DNA of 64,000 nucleotides, taken from the NCBI RefSeq assembly GCF_037055355.1, contig NZ_CP146350.1:124001-188000 (forward strand). Reading direction: 5' to 3'. Shown here piece by piece: positions 33,207 through 41,937 of this stretch (position 1 is the stretch's first letter; each line of letters opens with the position of its first letter). The DNA is from Streptomyces sp. DG1A-41 (GTDB lineage: Bacteria; Actinomycetota; Actinomycetes; Streptomycetales; Streptomycetaceae). A model generated the notes under the pieces. It did not search any database and had not been told where the DNA came from. It saw only the letters and a list, made by a program, of their open reading frames with translations. The translations under genes were made by a program, and so were the position numbers.

Positions 33207-33734
33207 TCAGGCGATCAGCGTGCGGCCCGGATGCAGGCGGTCGAGGAGTTGGGAGTGGTGCAGTTCGGCCACCGGGGCGAGCAGGTCGGGGTGGCGCAGC
33301 AGGGCGGCGGCGCGCTGGTCGCTGTCGTCGGGCGCGACGAGCCGGCGGAACTCGGCCGGTGTGCCGGTGCTGTGGCTGCCGTCGGCGAGCGCGGCCACCG
33401 CCAGGGCGGCCAGCTCCGGGTCGGTGAGCAGACTGGCCGCCCAGCTCGCCACGACCTCGTCCACCCAGGTGCGCCAGGCGTGCGCGTCCACATCGTCGCC
33501 CAGGGAGGCGTCGGTGCCGGTGACCCAGTCCAGCCGCGCGGAGCCGCCGGGGCCCGCCACGCCGACCAGCGCGGCGTCCATCTCGGTCGGGTACCTGAGC
33601 CATGCCGCGACCGTCACGGCCTGCCGGGCCTGCACCTCGCACAGCGCGGAGGCGAGCGCGCCGCCGGAGGCGGGGAAGGCGCGCGTCAGCCACTGGGCGG
33701 TCGCCGCGATGACACAAGAGAGATCTGCTTGCAC
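33207..33734 (-). CDS. Hypothetical protein
   Basis: 175-aa protein from a GTG at 33734; I do not recognise the family. It is Ala/Leu-rich, mostly helical by composition, without signal peptide or membrane segment. Recognisable stretches include AQWLTRAFPASGGALASALC and SQLLDRLHPGRTLIA at the end. Codon bias is normal for a real gene. It diverges from the hypothetical gene at 33944 across about 210 bp. The start is uncertain because no strong ribosome site is seen. Confidence 0.6.
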   Translation of the reverse strand: MQADLSCVIAATAQWLTRAFPASGGALASALCEVQARQAVTVAAWLRYPTEMDAALVGVAGPGGSARLDWVTGTDASLGDDVDAHAWRTWVDEVVASWAASLLTDPELAALAVAALADGSHSTGTPAEFRRLVAPDDSDQRAAALLRHPDLLAPVAELHHSQLLDRLHPGRTLIA

Positions 33735-33943
33735 TGCCGGGCCGTCCGAGAGGGGTGGGGATGTGGGGGATCTGCCCGTAGACGGTAGTCGCCGCCCGGC
33801 GCCCCCGGACGTGATGGGGACCTCGTCCTGGATGTGGCCTCGGCCACATTGAAGCGGGGTTCGGGCAGGGACGTCGATCCCGTTTCGCCGTGGAGGGCCC
33901 GGGCACCCGCCCCACAGGGCCGGAGCAGGACAGGAGCAGTGTC

Positions 33944-34477
33944 ATGACGGAACAGCGAACGGATCCGCCGGGCGCCCAGCGTGCTGCGGCCACTGACATG
34001 TCGCTGCTGGGCATCTACCTCAACGACCATCTCGCCGGCGCCACGGCCGGGACCGCACGGATTCGCTATCTGGCGCGCTCGTGCCGGGGTACGGCGCTGG
34101 GTGACGCCTTGGCCCCGATCGCCGCCGAGATCGCCGAGGACCGGGCGAGCCTGCTCCACATCATGCGGCGGCTCGACGTCCCGGTGCGGCGCTACAAGGT
34201 CTACGCGGGCCGCGCTGCCGAGCAGGTGGGCCGGCTGAAGAGCAACGGCCGCCTGGTGCGGCGGTCCCCGCTGAGCACGCTGTGGGAGCTGGAGGCGCTG
34301 GGTCTGGGGGTCGAGGGCAAGACGGCCGGCTGGCAGACGCTCCGCGACCTGGCCGCCACGGACGCGCGCCTCGACGCGCGGCAGCTCGACGACCTCGTCG
34401 AACGGGCCCGGCGGCAGCGCGCCACGCTGGAGGAACTGCGCCGCAGGCAGGTCGAGGTCGCCTTCCGCGAGACCTGA
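33944..34477 (+). CDS. Conserved hypothetical helical protein
   Basis: 177-aa cytoplasmic protein starting at ATG 33944 with AGGAG eight bases upstream. [20 protein letters not shown], then [20 protein letters not shown] and [18 protein letters not shown], suggest a bundle of long helices; the C-terminal [19 protein letters not shown] is strongly charged. This looks like the actinobacterial hypothetical group found beside stress genes, but I cannot name a function. The convergent gene ends 22 nt downstream. Confidence 0.7.
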   Translation: MTEQRTDPPGAQRAAATDMSLLGIYLNDHLAGATAGTARIRYLARSCRGTALGDALAPIAAEIAEDRASLLHIMRRLDVPVRRYKVYAGRAAEQVGRLKSNGRLVRRSPLSTLWELEALGLGVEGKTAGWQTLRDLAATDARLDARQLDDLVERARRQRATLEELRRRQVEVAFRET

Positions 34478-34499
34478 CGCACCACCCCGTCGGCCTGCC

Positions 34500-34823
34500 T
34501 TACCAGAACCTGCTGCTGAGAGCCGGCTGACGCGACAGTTCCACGGCGTCCCGCAACCGCAGCGCGACGCTGATGGTGGCGCGCAGGGCGGAGGGACGTA
34601 CGGTCTGGGCGGTCTCGGTGGCCAGGACCAGCAGGCAGGACGCCGCCTGCTCGACGACCGGCGCGGGGAAGGTGAAGTCGTTGTCGGCGGCCGCGCGGAA
34701 CGCCTTCAGGGGGATCGCGGCCCCGTCGATGGCCCGGCGTGCGGCCTGCTCCAGGTGCTGTACGGCCTGTTCGCACACAGGGGCGGGCAGGGCGATGGTG
34801 CGCTGGAACGGTGAACTCGTCAT
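34500..34823 (-). CDS. Hypothetical protein
   Basis: 107-aa protein from ATG 34823, preceded by GGGGGACC. No family recognised. The sequence is Ala-rich with predicted helices (VCEQAVQHLEQAARRAID, VVEQAASCLLVLATETAQT) and no membrane segment. It is convergent with the gene ending at 34477. Confidence 0.55.
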   Translation of the reverse strand: MTSSPFQRTIALPAPVCEQAVQHLEQAARRAIDGAAIPLKAFRAAADNDFTFPAPVVEQAASCLLVLATETAQTVRPSALRATISVALRLRDAVELSRQPALSSRFW

Positions 34824-35049
34824 GCCTGACTGGTCCCCCGGCGGCGGCCGGTTCTGTCGGCGGGCGGCGGGATTTCACCGTCCCGCGTGACCGGCGCGTG
34901 GCGAATGTCCCGGAATCGAAACGGCCGCCGGGTGGCGTGCAACGGCCGCCCGGGTACGAGAGGTCTGCTCCAGCGATCGGCTTCCCGGGCGAACGGTCCG
35001 CCACGGCGCGGGGAGCACGGGAGAGAAGACCACAACGGGGGTCTCCAGA

Positions 35050-35535
35050 ATGTTCCGCACCACTGCACGCCCGGACCGCTGGCGCGCGTTCGCCGTCGGC
35101 TGTGTCGCCGCCCTCGGCATCGCCGCCGCGGCTGTCCCGGTCGCCGCCGCGTCCGCCGCCGGCACCGGCACCGGCACCGGCACCGGCACCGGCACCGGGG
35201 ACCGGTACACCGCCGAGGAGACCCACACCTTCCTCAAGGACTTCCACGGTGAGCACGGCCCCGGGGACTTCGCCCGCACGTACGCGATCTCGCCGCAGCT
35301 CAAGGAGAAGGTCGCGGCCAACCCGGAGTTCGGCGTCCTGCTGTGCGCGCAGAACATCCCGGCGTCGATCGGCGTCGGTGCGGTGACCACGGCCCAGTAA
35401 GCCGGGGTCGGTGGGGCGACCGTCAGCACGTACTGGAACGGCGGGTCCGACCAGGCCGACTTCACGGCGTACGTGGACCTGGACCCGACGCGACCGAATC
35501 AGTTGCTGGACGTCGATTGCGGGTCCGATGGCTGA
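35050..35535 (+). pseudogene. Secreted protein gene interrupted by an in-frame TAA
   Basis: From ATG 35050 the frame encodes a signal peptide (FAVGCVAALGIAAAAVPVAA), a Gly-Thr repeat made by six GGCACC hexanucleotides (35161-35196), and a small domain (YTAEETHTFLKDFHGEHGPG, then FGVLLCAQNIPASIG). At 35398-35400 a TAA stops it (VTTAQ). The same frame then continues for 44 codons with natural composition (VSTYWNGGSDQADFTAYVD, LLDVDCGSDG) to TGA at 35533-35535. I read it as one 161-codon secreted protein broken by a nonsense codon; the 116-aa short form could still be made. Family not recognised. Confidence 0.65.
35161..35196 (+). repeat. (GGCACC)6 hexanucleotide repeat encoding Gly-Thr
   Basis: Six perfect copies of GGCACC inside the secreted-protein gene, just after the signal-peptide region. 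Slippage would change linker length by Gly-Thr pairs without changing frame. Confidence 0.9.
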
Positions 35536-35667
35536 GTGCCGTCTGCGGGGGCCGTGGGGGCTGGGCGCGCCCCGCGGCGGAGCCGCACATCGGCACAGCC
35601 CCGCGCCCCTTGAGGGCGTGGTCGTACTCTGAGTGCCGATCAAGCTCGTACCTGAGGAGGGGCGCGT
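35536..35667. other. Streptomyces-type dispersed intergenic motif
   Basis: The stretch around 35545-35625 has paired GC-rich halves (GGGGCTGGGCGCGCCCCGC and CCCCGCGCCCCTTGAGGG), resembling a short motif I recall as widely dispersed between Streptomyces genes. It may form a stem. The kinase ribosome site (GAGGAGG) lies at its right end. Confidence 0.35.
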
Positions 35668-36522
35668 ATGACCACCCGTACGGATGCCGTGGCCCGGCTC
35701 ACCGGGCGGGCGGTCACCGGGGAACGGCCGCTGTCCGGGGCCCTCGCCGAGGTCACGCTCGACGACGGGCGGGTGGTGATCGTCAAGCGTGCCGACGGTC
35801 CGGGCGCGACGCGGGCCGAGGCGGCCGGGCTGCGCTGGCTGGCCGAGGCCCGCACGGTGCGGATACCGGACGTGCACGGCCATGACGGGAACTGGCTGGT
35901 CGTCGACCGGGTCACGGAGGGGCGGCCGAGCCGGGAGGCGGCGGTCCGCTTCGGCCGTGACCTGGCCGCCCTGCACGCCGCCGGAGCGCCCGCGTTCGGC
36001 GCGCCGCCACCGGACGGGCCGGCGGACGCGTACATCGGGCTCGCCCCGATGCGCAACGAGCCCGGCACCGACTGGCCGGGCTGGTACGCCGAGCATCGCG
36101 TGCTGCCGTATCTGCGGCGCGCGGTCGACCAGGGCACCGTCCGGTCCGGGGAGGCGGCCGTCGTGGAGCGGCTGTGCGAGCGGCTGCCGGGGCTGGCGGG
36201 GCCCGCCGAGCCGCCCGCGCGGCTGCACGGCGATCTGTGGAACGGCAATGTGCTGTGGGGGGCCGACGGGCACGTCCGGCTGATCGACCCGGCCGCGCAC
36301 GGCGGGCACCGCGAGACCGATCTTGCGATGCTGCGTCTGTTCGGCTGCCCGCACCTGGAGCAGGTGCTGGACGGCTATCAGGAGGAGGTGCCGCTCGCCG
36401 ACGGCTGGGCGGACCGCGTCGGCGTGCACCAGCTGTTCCCGCTGCTGGTGCACGCCGTGCTGTTCGGCCGCAGTTACGCGGAACAGGCCCTCGCGGTGGC
36501 CCGTAGCGTCCCGGCGGGGTGA
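35668..36522 (+). CDS. Fructosamine kinase/aminoglycoside-phosphotransferase-like protein
   Basis: Cytoplasmic kinase of the fructosamine/ketosamine-3-kinase family (284 aa), which phosphorylates protein-bound or free ketosamines for deglycation. ATG 35668 follows GAGGAGG. The N-lobe has VVIVKRADG with the ATP-site Lys. The catalytic loop is ARLHGDLWNGNVLW (HGDLWxxN) and the metal Asp is in RLIDPAAHGGHRE. ARLHGDLW and GWYAEHRVLPYLRRA are typical of the family. Length is normal. It is convergent with the catalase gene; the two stops are 4 nt apart. Confidence 0.88.
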   Translation: MTTRTDAVARLTGRAVTGERPLSGALAEVTLDDGRVVIVKRADGPGATRAEAAGLRWLAEARTVRIPDVHGHDGNWLVVDRVTEGRPSREAAVRFGRDLAALHAAGAPAFGAPPPDGPADAYIGLAPMRNEPGTDWPGWYAEHRVLPYLRRAVDQGTVRSGEAAVVERLCERLPGLAGPAEPPARLHGDLWNGNVLWGADGHVRLIDPAAHGGHRETDLAMLRLFGCPHLEQVLDGYQEEVPLADGWADRVGVHQLFPLLVHAVLFGRSYAEQALAVARSVPAG

Positions 36523-36526
36523 CGGG

Positions 36527-38185
36527 TCAGCGGGTCACGACGTGCCGTTCGTCCGGCACGCAGTGGGTCATGGTGAGGCCCTCGACGTCGCGCGGCTGGT
36601 TCTTGCCCAGGTTGGCCAGGCGTTCGCGGTCCTCGTCCGTGAGGTCCTGGCTCGCCAGCGGCTCCAGACCGGCGACGTCCTCCGGGCCGATGCCCAGTCC
36701 CTCGCCGACCCGCAGACCGAGGTCGTTCTCGACCAGCAGGAAGTGCCAGACCATGCGCTCCTGGACGGGCCGGTCGCACTGGGACAGCAGGCCGGTGAAG
36801 TTCTTCACCAGGTCGTCGCGCTCCCAGTCCTCCAGGAGCAGGTAGCGCTGGCCCGCCTGCATGTAGTCGTTGGTGCGGGGGATGCGCTTGCGGGTGAGCC
36901 GCCCCTCGATCACGGGTCCCTGCTCGTCATGGGTCGGGTAGCGGGCCTCGCGCAGGCCGCCGGTGATCGACGGCTCATAGTTGACCTGCGGGTTCTCGCC
37001 GCCGCCGTCCACGTGGTAGGTCATCTGGCCGTCGCGCTGGTTGGTGCTCACATCCGCGCTCTTGGCCTGGTTGACGGGCAGTTGCAGGTAGTTCGGGCCG
37101 ACCCGGTAGCGCTGGGTGTCGCTGTAGGAGAAGGTCCGGCCGACCAGCATCTTGTCGTCGGAGAAGTCCAGCCCGTCGACGAGGACGCCGGTGCCGAAGG
37201 AGATCTGCTCGTTCTCGGCGAAGAAGTTCTCCGGCATCCGGTCGAGCACCATCCGGCCGACCGGCTTCGGCGGGAACTCCTGCTCGGGCCAGGTCTTGGT
37301 GTCGTCCAGCGGGTCGAAGTCGAGCTCGGGGTGGTCGTGGTCGTCCATCATCTGGACGACCAGCTCCCACTCCGGGTAGTCGCCCCGCCCGACGGCCTCG
37401 TACAGGTCCTTGGTGGCGTGGCCGAGGGAGTCGGCCTGGACGTTCGCCGCGTCCTCCTCGGTCATGCTGCGCACACCCTGCTTGGGCATCCAGTGGTACT
37501 TGACGAGCTTGGTGTCGCCGTCGGCGTTGACCCACTTGTAGGTGTTGACGCCGAAGCCCTGCATGTGGCGGTAGTCCGCGGGGATCCCGCGCGGGCTGAA
37601 CAGGTTGACCAGCATGTGCATGGCCTCGGGCGTCTGCGACATGAAGTCGAAGATGCGCCGGGGCTGCTGTTCGAAGGTCACCGGGTCCGGCTTGAGGGCG
37701 TGGATGACGTCCGGGAACTTGATCGCGTCACGGATGAAGAAGACGGCGAGGTTGTTGCCGACCAGGTCCCAGTTGCCGTCCTCCGTGTAGAACTTCACCG
37801 CGAAACCACGCGGGTCGCGGGCGGCCTCGGAGGAGTCGCGGCCGCCGATGACAGTGGAGAAGCGGACGGCCACGTCCGTGCGTTTGCCGCGTTCCTGGAA
37901 CAGTTTCGCCCGGGTGTGGCGGCTGATCGGCTCGTCGCCCCAGGTGCCGTAGGCCTCGAAGTGGCCGTAGGCGGTGACGCCGCGGGCGTGCACGACGCGC
38001 TCGGGGATGCGTTCCCGGTCGAAGTGGCTGATCTTCTCGAGGAACTGGTAGTTCTCCAGCGTGGCGGGGCCGCGGGGACCGACGGTGCGCTGGTTCTGGT
38101 TGTCGTAGACCGGATGGCCCTGGCGGTTGGTGAGGACCTTGCGGTCGTCGCCCGGAGCGGGACCGGTACCGGATACGTCCGTCAT
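36527..38185 (-). CDS. katA: Monofunctional heme catalase
   Basis: Dismutates hydrogen peroxide. 552 aa. Family motifs are complete: [20 protein letters not shown] with the catalytic His, [20 protein letters not shown] with the distal Asn, and [20 protein letters not shown] with the proximal heme-ligand Tyr. [20 protein letters not shown] is also typical. The C-terminus extends about 50 residues beyond the catalase-related domain without a flavodoxin-like domain, so this is a small-subunit type. No Fur-type regulator lies adjacent. The gene symbol is by family resemblance. Confidence 0.95.
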   Translation of the reverse strand: MTDVSGTGPAPGDDRKVLTNRQGHPVYDNQNQRTVGPRGPATLENYQFLEKISHFDRERIPERVVHARGVTAYGHFEAYGTWGDEPISRHTRAKLFQERGKRTDVAVRFSTVIGGRDSSEAARDPRGFAVKFYTEDGNWDLVGNNLAVFFIRDAIKFPDVIHALKPDPVTFEQQPRRIFDFMSQTPEAMHMLVNLFSPRGIPADYRHMQGFGVNTYKWVNADGDTKLVKYHWMPKQGVRSMTEEDAANVQADSLGHATKDLYEAVGRGDYPEWELVVQMMDDHDHPELDFDPLDDTKTWPEQEFPPKPVGRMVLDRMPENFFAENEQISFGTGVLVDGLDFSDDKMLVGRTFSYSDTQRYRVGPNYLQLPVNQAKSADVSTNQRDGQMTYHVDGGGENPQVNYEPSITGGLREARYPTHDEQGPVIEGRLTRKRIPRTNDYMQAGQRYLLLEDWERDDLVKNFTGLLSQCDRPVQERMVWHFLLVENDLGLRVGEGLGIGPEDVAGLEPLASQDLTDEDRERLANLGKNQPRDVEGLTMTHCVPDERHVVTR

Positions 38186-38321
38186 ATGCGTGGGCTCCTT
38201 CGGCTCATGGCCGGCGGCCGACCGGGTCGGCGCCGCGAGCGGCCGCCCTGCCGGTCGTGGCGGAACGCCCGGGTACCCGGCGGGGCGGGGTCAGTCACGT
38301 GCCTCGCGCGGGTCGGGAGCC

Positions 38322-38367
38322 CGGCGGCGGTGCTGTCCGGGTCCGGACGGGGACAGCACCGCCGCCG
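38322..38367 (-). terminator. Strong hairpin after the phospholipase C remnant
   Basis: A 17-bp perfect GC stem (CGGCGGCGGTGCTGTCC at 38322-38338, complement at 38351-38367) with a 12-nt loop. It lies just beyond the C-terminal end of the decayed phospholipase gene and is its probable terminator. Confidence 0.7.
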
Positions 38368-38373
38368 CGGTCC

Positions 38374-38800
38374 TCACACGTGGGGCCGGCGGCCCCTCTC
38401 CTGCCGCGGGAAGCGCCGGTCGGCCCCGGGAGCGTCGGTTCGGGCAGGGTCGCGACCTCCTGCCGGGCCTTGCGCAGCTGTTCCGCCGTGTCGTCGGGCA
38501 GGCGGGGCGGGTGCGACCGGCCGTGTGAGAAGCGGAAGGCGGAGGTCAACCGCCCAAGCCCGCCCGCCGCCAGTCGGTGACGTCGGGCTCCTCGACGTCG
38601 GTGAAACGCTCCGGGAACTGGAGGGCGGAGGTGTGGTCGTAGGGCTCGGAGGCGACCCAGCCGCCCACCGTCCACGGCGAGACGATGATGGCGGGGACGC
38701 GGAAGCCGCCGCCGATCGGCAATACCTGGACGAACTCGTCCGGGGTGCCGGCGGGCGTGGTCGGCGGGACCAGGTGCACCGTCCTGATGGCGGCCGCCCC
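38374..38800 (-). pseudogene. C-terminal remnant of an alkaline-phosphatase-fold phospholipase C
   Basis: The minus strand reads VPPTTPAGTPDEFVQVLPI, GGGFRVPAIIVSPWTVGGWV, YDHTSALQFPERFTDVEEP and DVTDWRRAGLGG. These are the conserved C-terminal motifs of secreted non-hemolytic phospholipase C/phosphoesterase enzymes. After GLGG a frameshift at about 38560 moves to a frame with LTSAFRF, the next family motif, and another frame ends in RFPRQERGRRPHV. The whole N-terminal catalytic part (about 400 residues) is absent; similarity stops near 38790. A truncated, frameshifted gene. Confidence 0.75.
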
Positions 38801-38867
38801 AGGGGCGGCCGGCGCGGACACCACCGCACCGCAGACCCGGCAGATCGCCTCGTCCGTCCTCGGCTCC

Positions 38868-39178
38868 GACTACAAGAATCACTCTCACCGCGCTGCGCTC
38901 GACGGAGGACGAGTACGCCGCCTCGGTTGCGCCTCCAGGTGTACACGCAGTCCGGCGGCGCCTGGAAGGAGTCCGACCGCGTGACCGTGGTCGACGCGGA
39001 CGGCTGGTTCTGGTACCCGCTCACCGGCGAGTGTGCCGTCTGCGAGTTCCCGGCCGCGAGCACCGAGCCCGCGCCGCTGACGGTGAGCCTGCTGCTCACG
39101 CCGTCTCTCGGCTGCTCCGAGCCGGCCGAGTACGTCGTGGAGTACGTCGTGAAGGAGGGCAGGGTCTACACCGGCTGA
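38868..39178 (+). pseudogene. Fragment of an unrecognised secreted protein
   Basis: The plus strand holds the C-terminal part of a gene in two frames. ITLTALRSTEDEYAASV is followed, after a frame change at about 38925, by RLRLQVYTQSGGAWKESDR, WFWYPLTGECAVCEF and SLGCSEPAEYVVEYVVKEG to the stop at 39176-39178. It looks like a beta-sandwich, Cys-containing exported domain. No start, signal peptide or N-terminus is present. The break lies next to the phospholipase remnant on the opposite strand, so both were probably cut by one rearrangement. Confidence 0.5.
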
Positions 39179-39186
39179 CCGGCCGG

Positions 39187-39207
39187 CCGGGTGGTTCAGC
39201 CACCCGG
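39187..39207. terminator. Small hairpin after the gene fragment
   Basis: CCGGGTGG (39187-39194) pairs with CCACCCGG (39200-39207) across loop TTCAG, nine bases after the stop at 39178. Confidence 0.45.
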
Positions 39208-39227
39208 ACACGCCCGGACACGCGAAA

Positions 39228-39260
39228 GGCCCGGACCCGCCCGCCGGCGGTGTCCGGGCC
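39228..39260 (-). terminator. Terminator of the 78-aa gene
   Basis: GGCCCGGAC (39228-39236) pairs with GTCCGGGCC (39252-39260). On the minus strand the stem is followed by TTTCGCG. It lies 24 nt after the stop of the small minus-strand gene. Confidence 0.65.
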
Positions 39261-39283
39261 GTGTGCCCCCGGTTGGTGAGGCC

Positions 39284-39520
39284 TCAGCCGCCGTTGAGCC
39301 GTGCGCGCAGGAGGCTCTTGCCCAGTTCGGCACCCTTGCGGCTGTCCGCCTGGGCCTTGCGGAACAGGTCCGCGACCTCGGTGTCCTTGGCACGCTCCGC
39401 GTCCTGGATGTAGCTCTCCAGACGCAGGGCGTTGTTCAGGCACGCCTCGACATACCAGATCAGGTTGTAGTCCTTGTCCTGCGTACCGGTCACGCCGCCG
39501 GTCTCCGTCTCGCTGGTCAT
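39284..39520 (-). CDS. Small conserved hypothetical protein (78 aa)
   Basis: Soluble, highly charged protein beginning MTSETETGGVTGTQDKDYN, with an excellent AAGGAGGT ribosome site five bases before ATG 39520. LIWYVEACLNNALRLESYIQ and AERAKDTEVADLFRKAQADS suggest a helical hairpin with a ferritin-like flavour, ending RKGAELGKSLLRARLNGG. I recall similar small proteins in many actinomycetes, without a known function. Monocistronic with its own terminator. Confidence 0.75.
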   Translation of the reverse strand: MTSETETGGVTGTQDKDYNLIWYVEACLNNALRLESYIQDAERAKDTEVADLFRKAQADSRKGAELGKSLLRARLNGG

Positions 39521-39862
39521 TCGGACCTCCTTCTTGCGGAGCGGACCTCTTCAGGCGCCGGACGGGTACCCGTCCTCCGGTCGGACACACAGCCCGCCCG
39601 CATCACGTTCCGTGACCACTTGATCACGTCCTCATTGCGCGGGCCTCCGGCCGGGCGGCCAGACCCGCACGCACTACCAACTCCCCTCCCCCGTACGGCA
39701 ATCCCGACAGTTGCCACAGAAGCGAACAGACGTTGGTCAATTTCAGAATGAAGTGCCGCTCCACCGTGCGAGATCGGTCGATGACGGTGTGTACTGTGCT
39801 GCGGGTGGCTCGTCAGAGCACCTCGGACCCCGCCTTGCCCGACTCTCCCTGGACTCGACTCG
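39521..39862. other. 342-bp divergent region upstream of the conservon
   Basis: Between the small minus-strand gene and the conservon. The part at 39700-39800 is less GC-rich (TTGGTCAATTTCAGAATGAA near 39733) and probably contains the conservon promoter. No palindromic operator recognised. Confidence 0.45.
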
Positions 39863-41518
39863 ATGATCGAATTACCGGACCTGGTGGTCGGCGGTCTCGC
39901 CGTCGGCACACTGTCCGCGTTCGCCCTCGGCGGCGGGTTGCTGCGCTCACGGCGGCAACTGGCCGCGCAGCGCGCCAAGACAGCCGCCCTGCGGGCGCAA
40001 CTCGACGGCACCTCACGGGCGTTCACGGCCGAGGTCGAGCACCTGGCGGCGCGTCGCCTGCCCGCCGCGGCCCGGCAGGTGGCCCATCCGCACGTCGGCG
40101 TGCCCGGCCCGCTCAGCCCGCAGCTCGCCGGTTCGCCGCTGGGTCTCGCGCTGGAGCAGGTGCTGAAGGGGCTGAAGGCCGAACTCGCCGCGCAGCGCAC
40201 CCGGATCGACGCCGCCGCGCAGGCCGGGATGCGCGGGGCCACGCGGGAGATCCAGGCGGCGCTGTACCGGTTGCAGGACGCCCTGCGCGGTCTGCAACAG
40301 CGCTATGACGACCCCGAGTTGGCGCAGACCCTGTTCGAGCTGGACCACGAGAACGAGCAGTCGCTGCGGCGCGCGCAGACCGCCGCGGTGGTGTGCGGAG
40401 CCTGGGTGGGACTGGCCCGGGAGACGTCCCATCTGGTGGACGCGGTGACGGGCGGCCAGGCCCGGCTCGCGGGCTACCAGCGCGTCCGGGTCCACAACCA
40501 CCTGGCGGCGGGCACCGCCCTGGTGTCCCACGCCGTCGAGCCGGTCGCCATCATCGTCGCCGAGCTGCTCGACAACGCGCTGCGGCACTCCGCGCCCGAC
40601 ACCGACGTCGTGGTCAACCTGGAGGCCGTCGCCCACGGCGTCTGTGTCACCGTGGACGACGCCGGGCTGGGCATGACGCAGGACGAACGGGCCCGTGCCC
40701 AGCGGATGGTGGCCGGCTCCGAACCGATCCTGCTCACCGAGCTCGGCGACCCGCCGCGCATGGGACTCGCCGCCATCGGCCAGCTGACCCGGCAGTTCGA
40801 TCTGAGCGTGGACCTGTCCTCCCCGTCCCCGTACGGCGGTGTGCGGGCGGTGCTGCGGGTCGACAGTCACCTGCTGACCCGCATCGATCCCGAAGAGCTG
40901 CCGCCGGCGGCCAGCGCCCCGCGGTCGACGCGCAGGGCGGAGCGGGACACGGCGGGCGGCGCCGCCTCGTCCCGCGGTGCCGCGACGCCCCGCGGTGCCG
41001 AGCCGGGCCCCTCCGCCCCTGACGTCCCGGCCGCCCCTGCCCGTGAACCCGAGCCGGACCCGGCCACCGCGTCCCGGACGCCCGAGGAACCGTCCACCAC
41101 CACCGCCCGCCCCACCCCGTCCGACGATCACGGCTACGGCACGGACCAGGACGACCAGGCCTCCGCCCCGGCTCCCGGCCACCACGGCCCCCGTGACAGC
41201 GGCGGTCTCCCCCAGCGGCGCCGCCGCAGCCGGGCCACGCCCCCGCCGGACAGCCCGGCTTCCTCACCCGCACCCGCACCCGCACCCGCACCCGCACCCG
41301 CACCCGCACCACAGCATCGGCCGCGGCGCCCCGAGGAGTCCGCCGCCGCCCTCGGCGCCCTCCAGTCCGGCACGGCGGCCGCACGTTGTGCCGCCCGGCC
41401 GAACACCGGCGCCGTTCCAGCCGTACCTGATGGTGTCCCGGCCGCGACCACGGACGACGGGACACCCGACGACACCGACCGAGACCGCAACGACCACGAA
41501 GGGGGAACGGCTCGATGA
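39863..41518 (+). CDS. cvnA: Conservon sensor ATPase (CvnA-like)
   Basis: First gene of a conservon: membrane-anchored histidine-kinase-like protein (551 aa). Residues about 8-27 form one membrane segment (GLAVGTLSAFALGGGLL). A helical region has LFELDHENEQSLRRAQT, the position of the phosphoacceptor-like His. The GHKL ATPase domain has N-box AELLDNALRHS (about 233), G1 DDAGLGM and GLAAIGQL. Residues 340-551 are a disordered Pro/Ala/Thr/Asp-rich tail containing seven Pro-Ala hexanucleotide repeats. Codon 4 is TTA, rare in Streptomyces and dependent on the bldA tRNA. The stop overlaps cvnB (ATGA). Conservon proteins are known to form a G-protein-coupled-like membrane complex in Streptomyces. 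Confidence 0.9.
   Translation: MIELPDLVVGGLAVGTLSAFALGGGLLRSRRQLAAQRAKTAALRAQLDGTSRAFTAEVEHLAARRLPAAARQVAHPHVGVPGPLSPQLAGSPLGLALEQVLKGLKAELAAQRTRIDAAAQAGMRGATREIQAALYRLQDALRGLQQRYDDPELAQTLFELDHENEQSLRRAQTAAVVCGAWVGLARETSHLVDAVTGGQARLAGYQRVRVHNHLAAGTALVSHAVEPVAIIVAELLDNALRHSAPDTDVVVNLEAVAHGVCVTVDDAGLGMTQDERARAQRMVAGSEPILLTELGDPPRMGLAAIGQLTRQFDLSVDLSSPSPYGGVRAVLRVDSHLLTRIDPEELPPAASAPRSTRRAERDTAGGAASSRGAATPRGAEPGPSAPDVPAAPAREPEPDPATASRTPEEPSTTTARPTPSDDHGYGTDQDDQASAPAPGHHGPRDSGGLPQRRRRSRATPPPDSPASSPAPAPAPAPAPAPAPQHRPRRPEESAAALGALQSGTAAARCAARPNTGAVPAVPDGVPAATTDDGTPDDTDRDRNDHEGGTAR
41265..41310 (+). repeat. (CACCCG)7 hexanucleotide repeat in cvnA
   Basis: Seven perfect CACCCG copies plus CACC, encoding alternating Pro-Ala in the disordered tail of the CvnA-like protein. 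Length changes would stay in frame. Confidence 0.9.
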
Positions 41519-41937
41519 CCAGCCGCGCAGCGGGGGACACGGCCTGGGTGCTCGAACCGGTCCTGGAGGTCCCGCACGTCGTGGCCGCCGTCCTGCTCAC
41601 CCGGGACGGGCTCGTGACGGGCTACACCGACGCGCTGTCGCAGCCGTCGGCCGAGCGGGTCGCCGCCATCACCAGCACCGTGCAGGGCGCGTGCCGCACC
41701 GCGGCGGCGGCGTTCGCCGACTCCGACCGGGCCGACATCCGGCAGGTCGTCATCGAGTCGGCCCACGGCTATGTGCTCATCGTGCCGACGGACCACGGCA
41801 CCTGCGTGGCCGCGTACGGCGACCCCGAGGTGCGCCTGGACCTGCTCGCGCACCGCGTGCACTCGCAGGTCGCGCGGCTCGGTGAGAAGGCGATGGCCGC
41901 CGGGCCCCGAGGGGCCGACGGCGACACGCCGGCATGA
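41515..41937 (+). CDS. cvnB: Roadblock/LC7 protein of the conservon (CvnB-like)
   Basis: 140-aa roadblock/LC7-fold protein, the second conservon component, which in the studied systems interacts with the GTPase subunit. Motifs: VLEPVLEVPHVVAAVLLTRD, GLVTGYTDALSQPSAERVAA, QVVIESAHGYVLIVPTDHGT and CVAAYGDPEVRLDLLAH. ATG 41515 overlaps the cvnA stop and its own stop overlaps the next start, so all four core genes are translationally coupled. Confidence 0.93.
   Translation: MTSRAAGDTAWVLEPVLEVPHVVAAVLLTRDGLVTGYTDALSQPSAERVAAITSTVQGACRTAAAAFADSDRADIRQVVIESAHGYVLIVPTDHGTCVAAYGDPEVRLDLLAHRVHSQVARLGEKAMAAGPRGADGDTPA

Noticed and set aside
35161..35196. Phase-variable frameshift switch at the GGCACC repeat
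   Set aside because: The unit is 6 nt, so gain or loss keeps the reading frame; only linker length can change.
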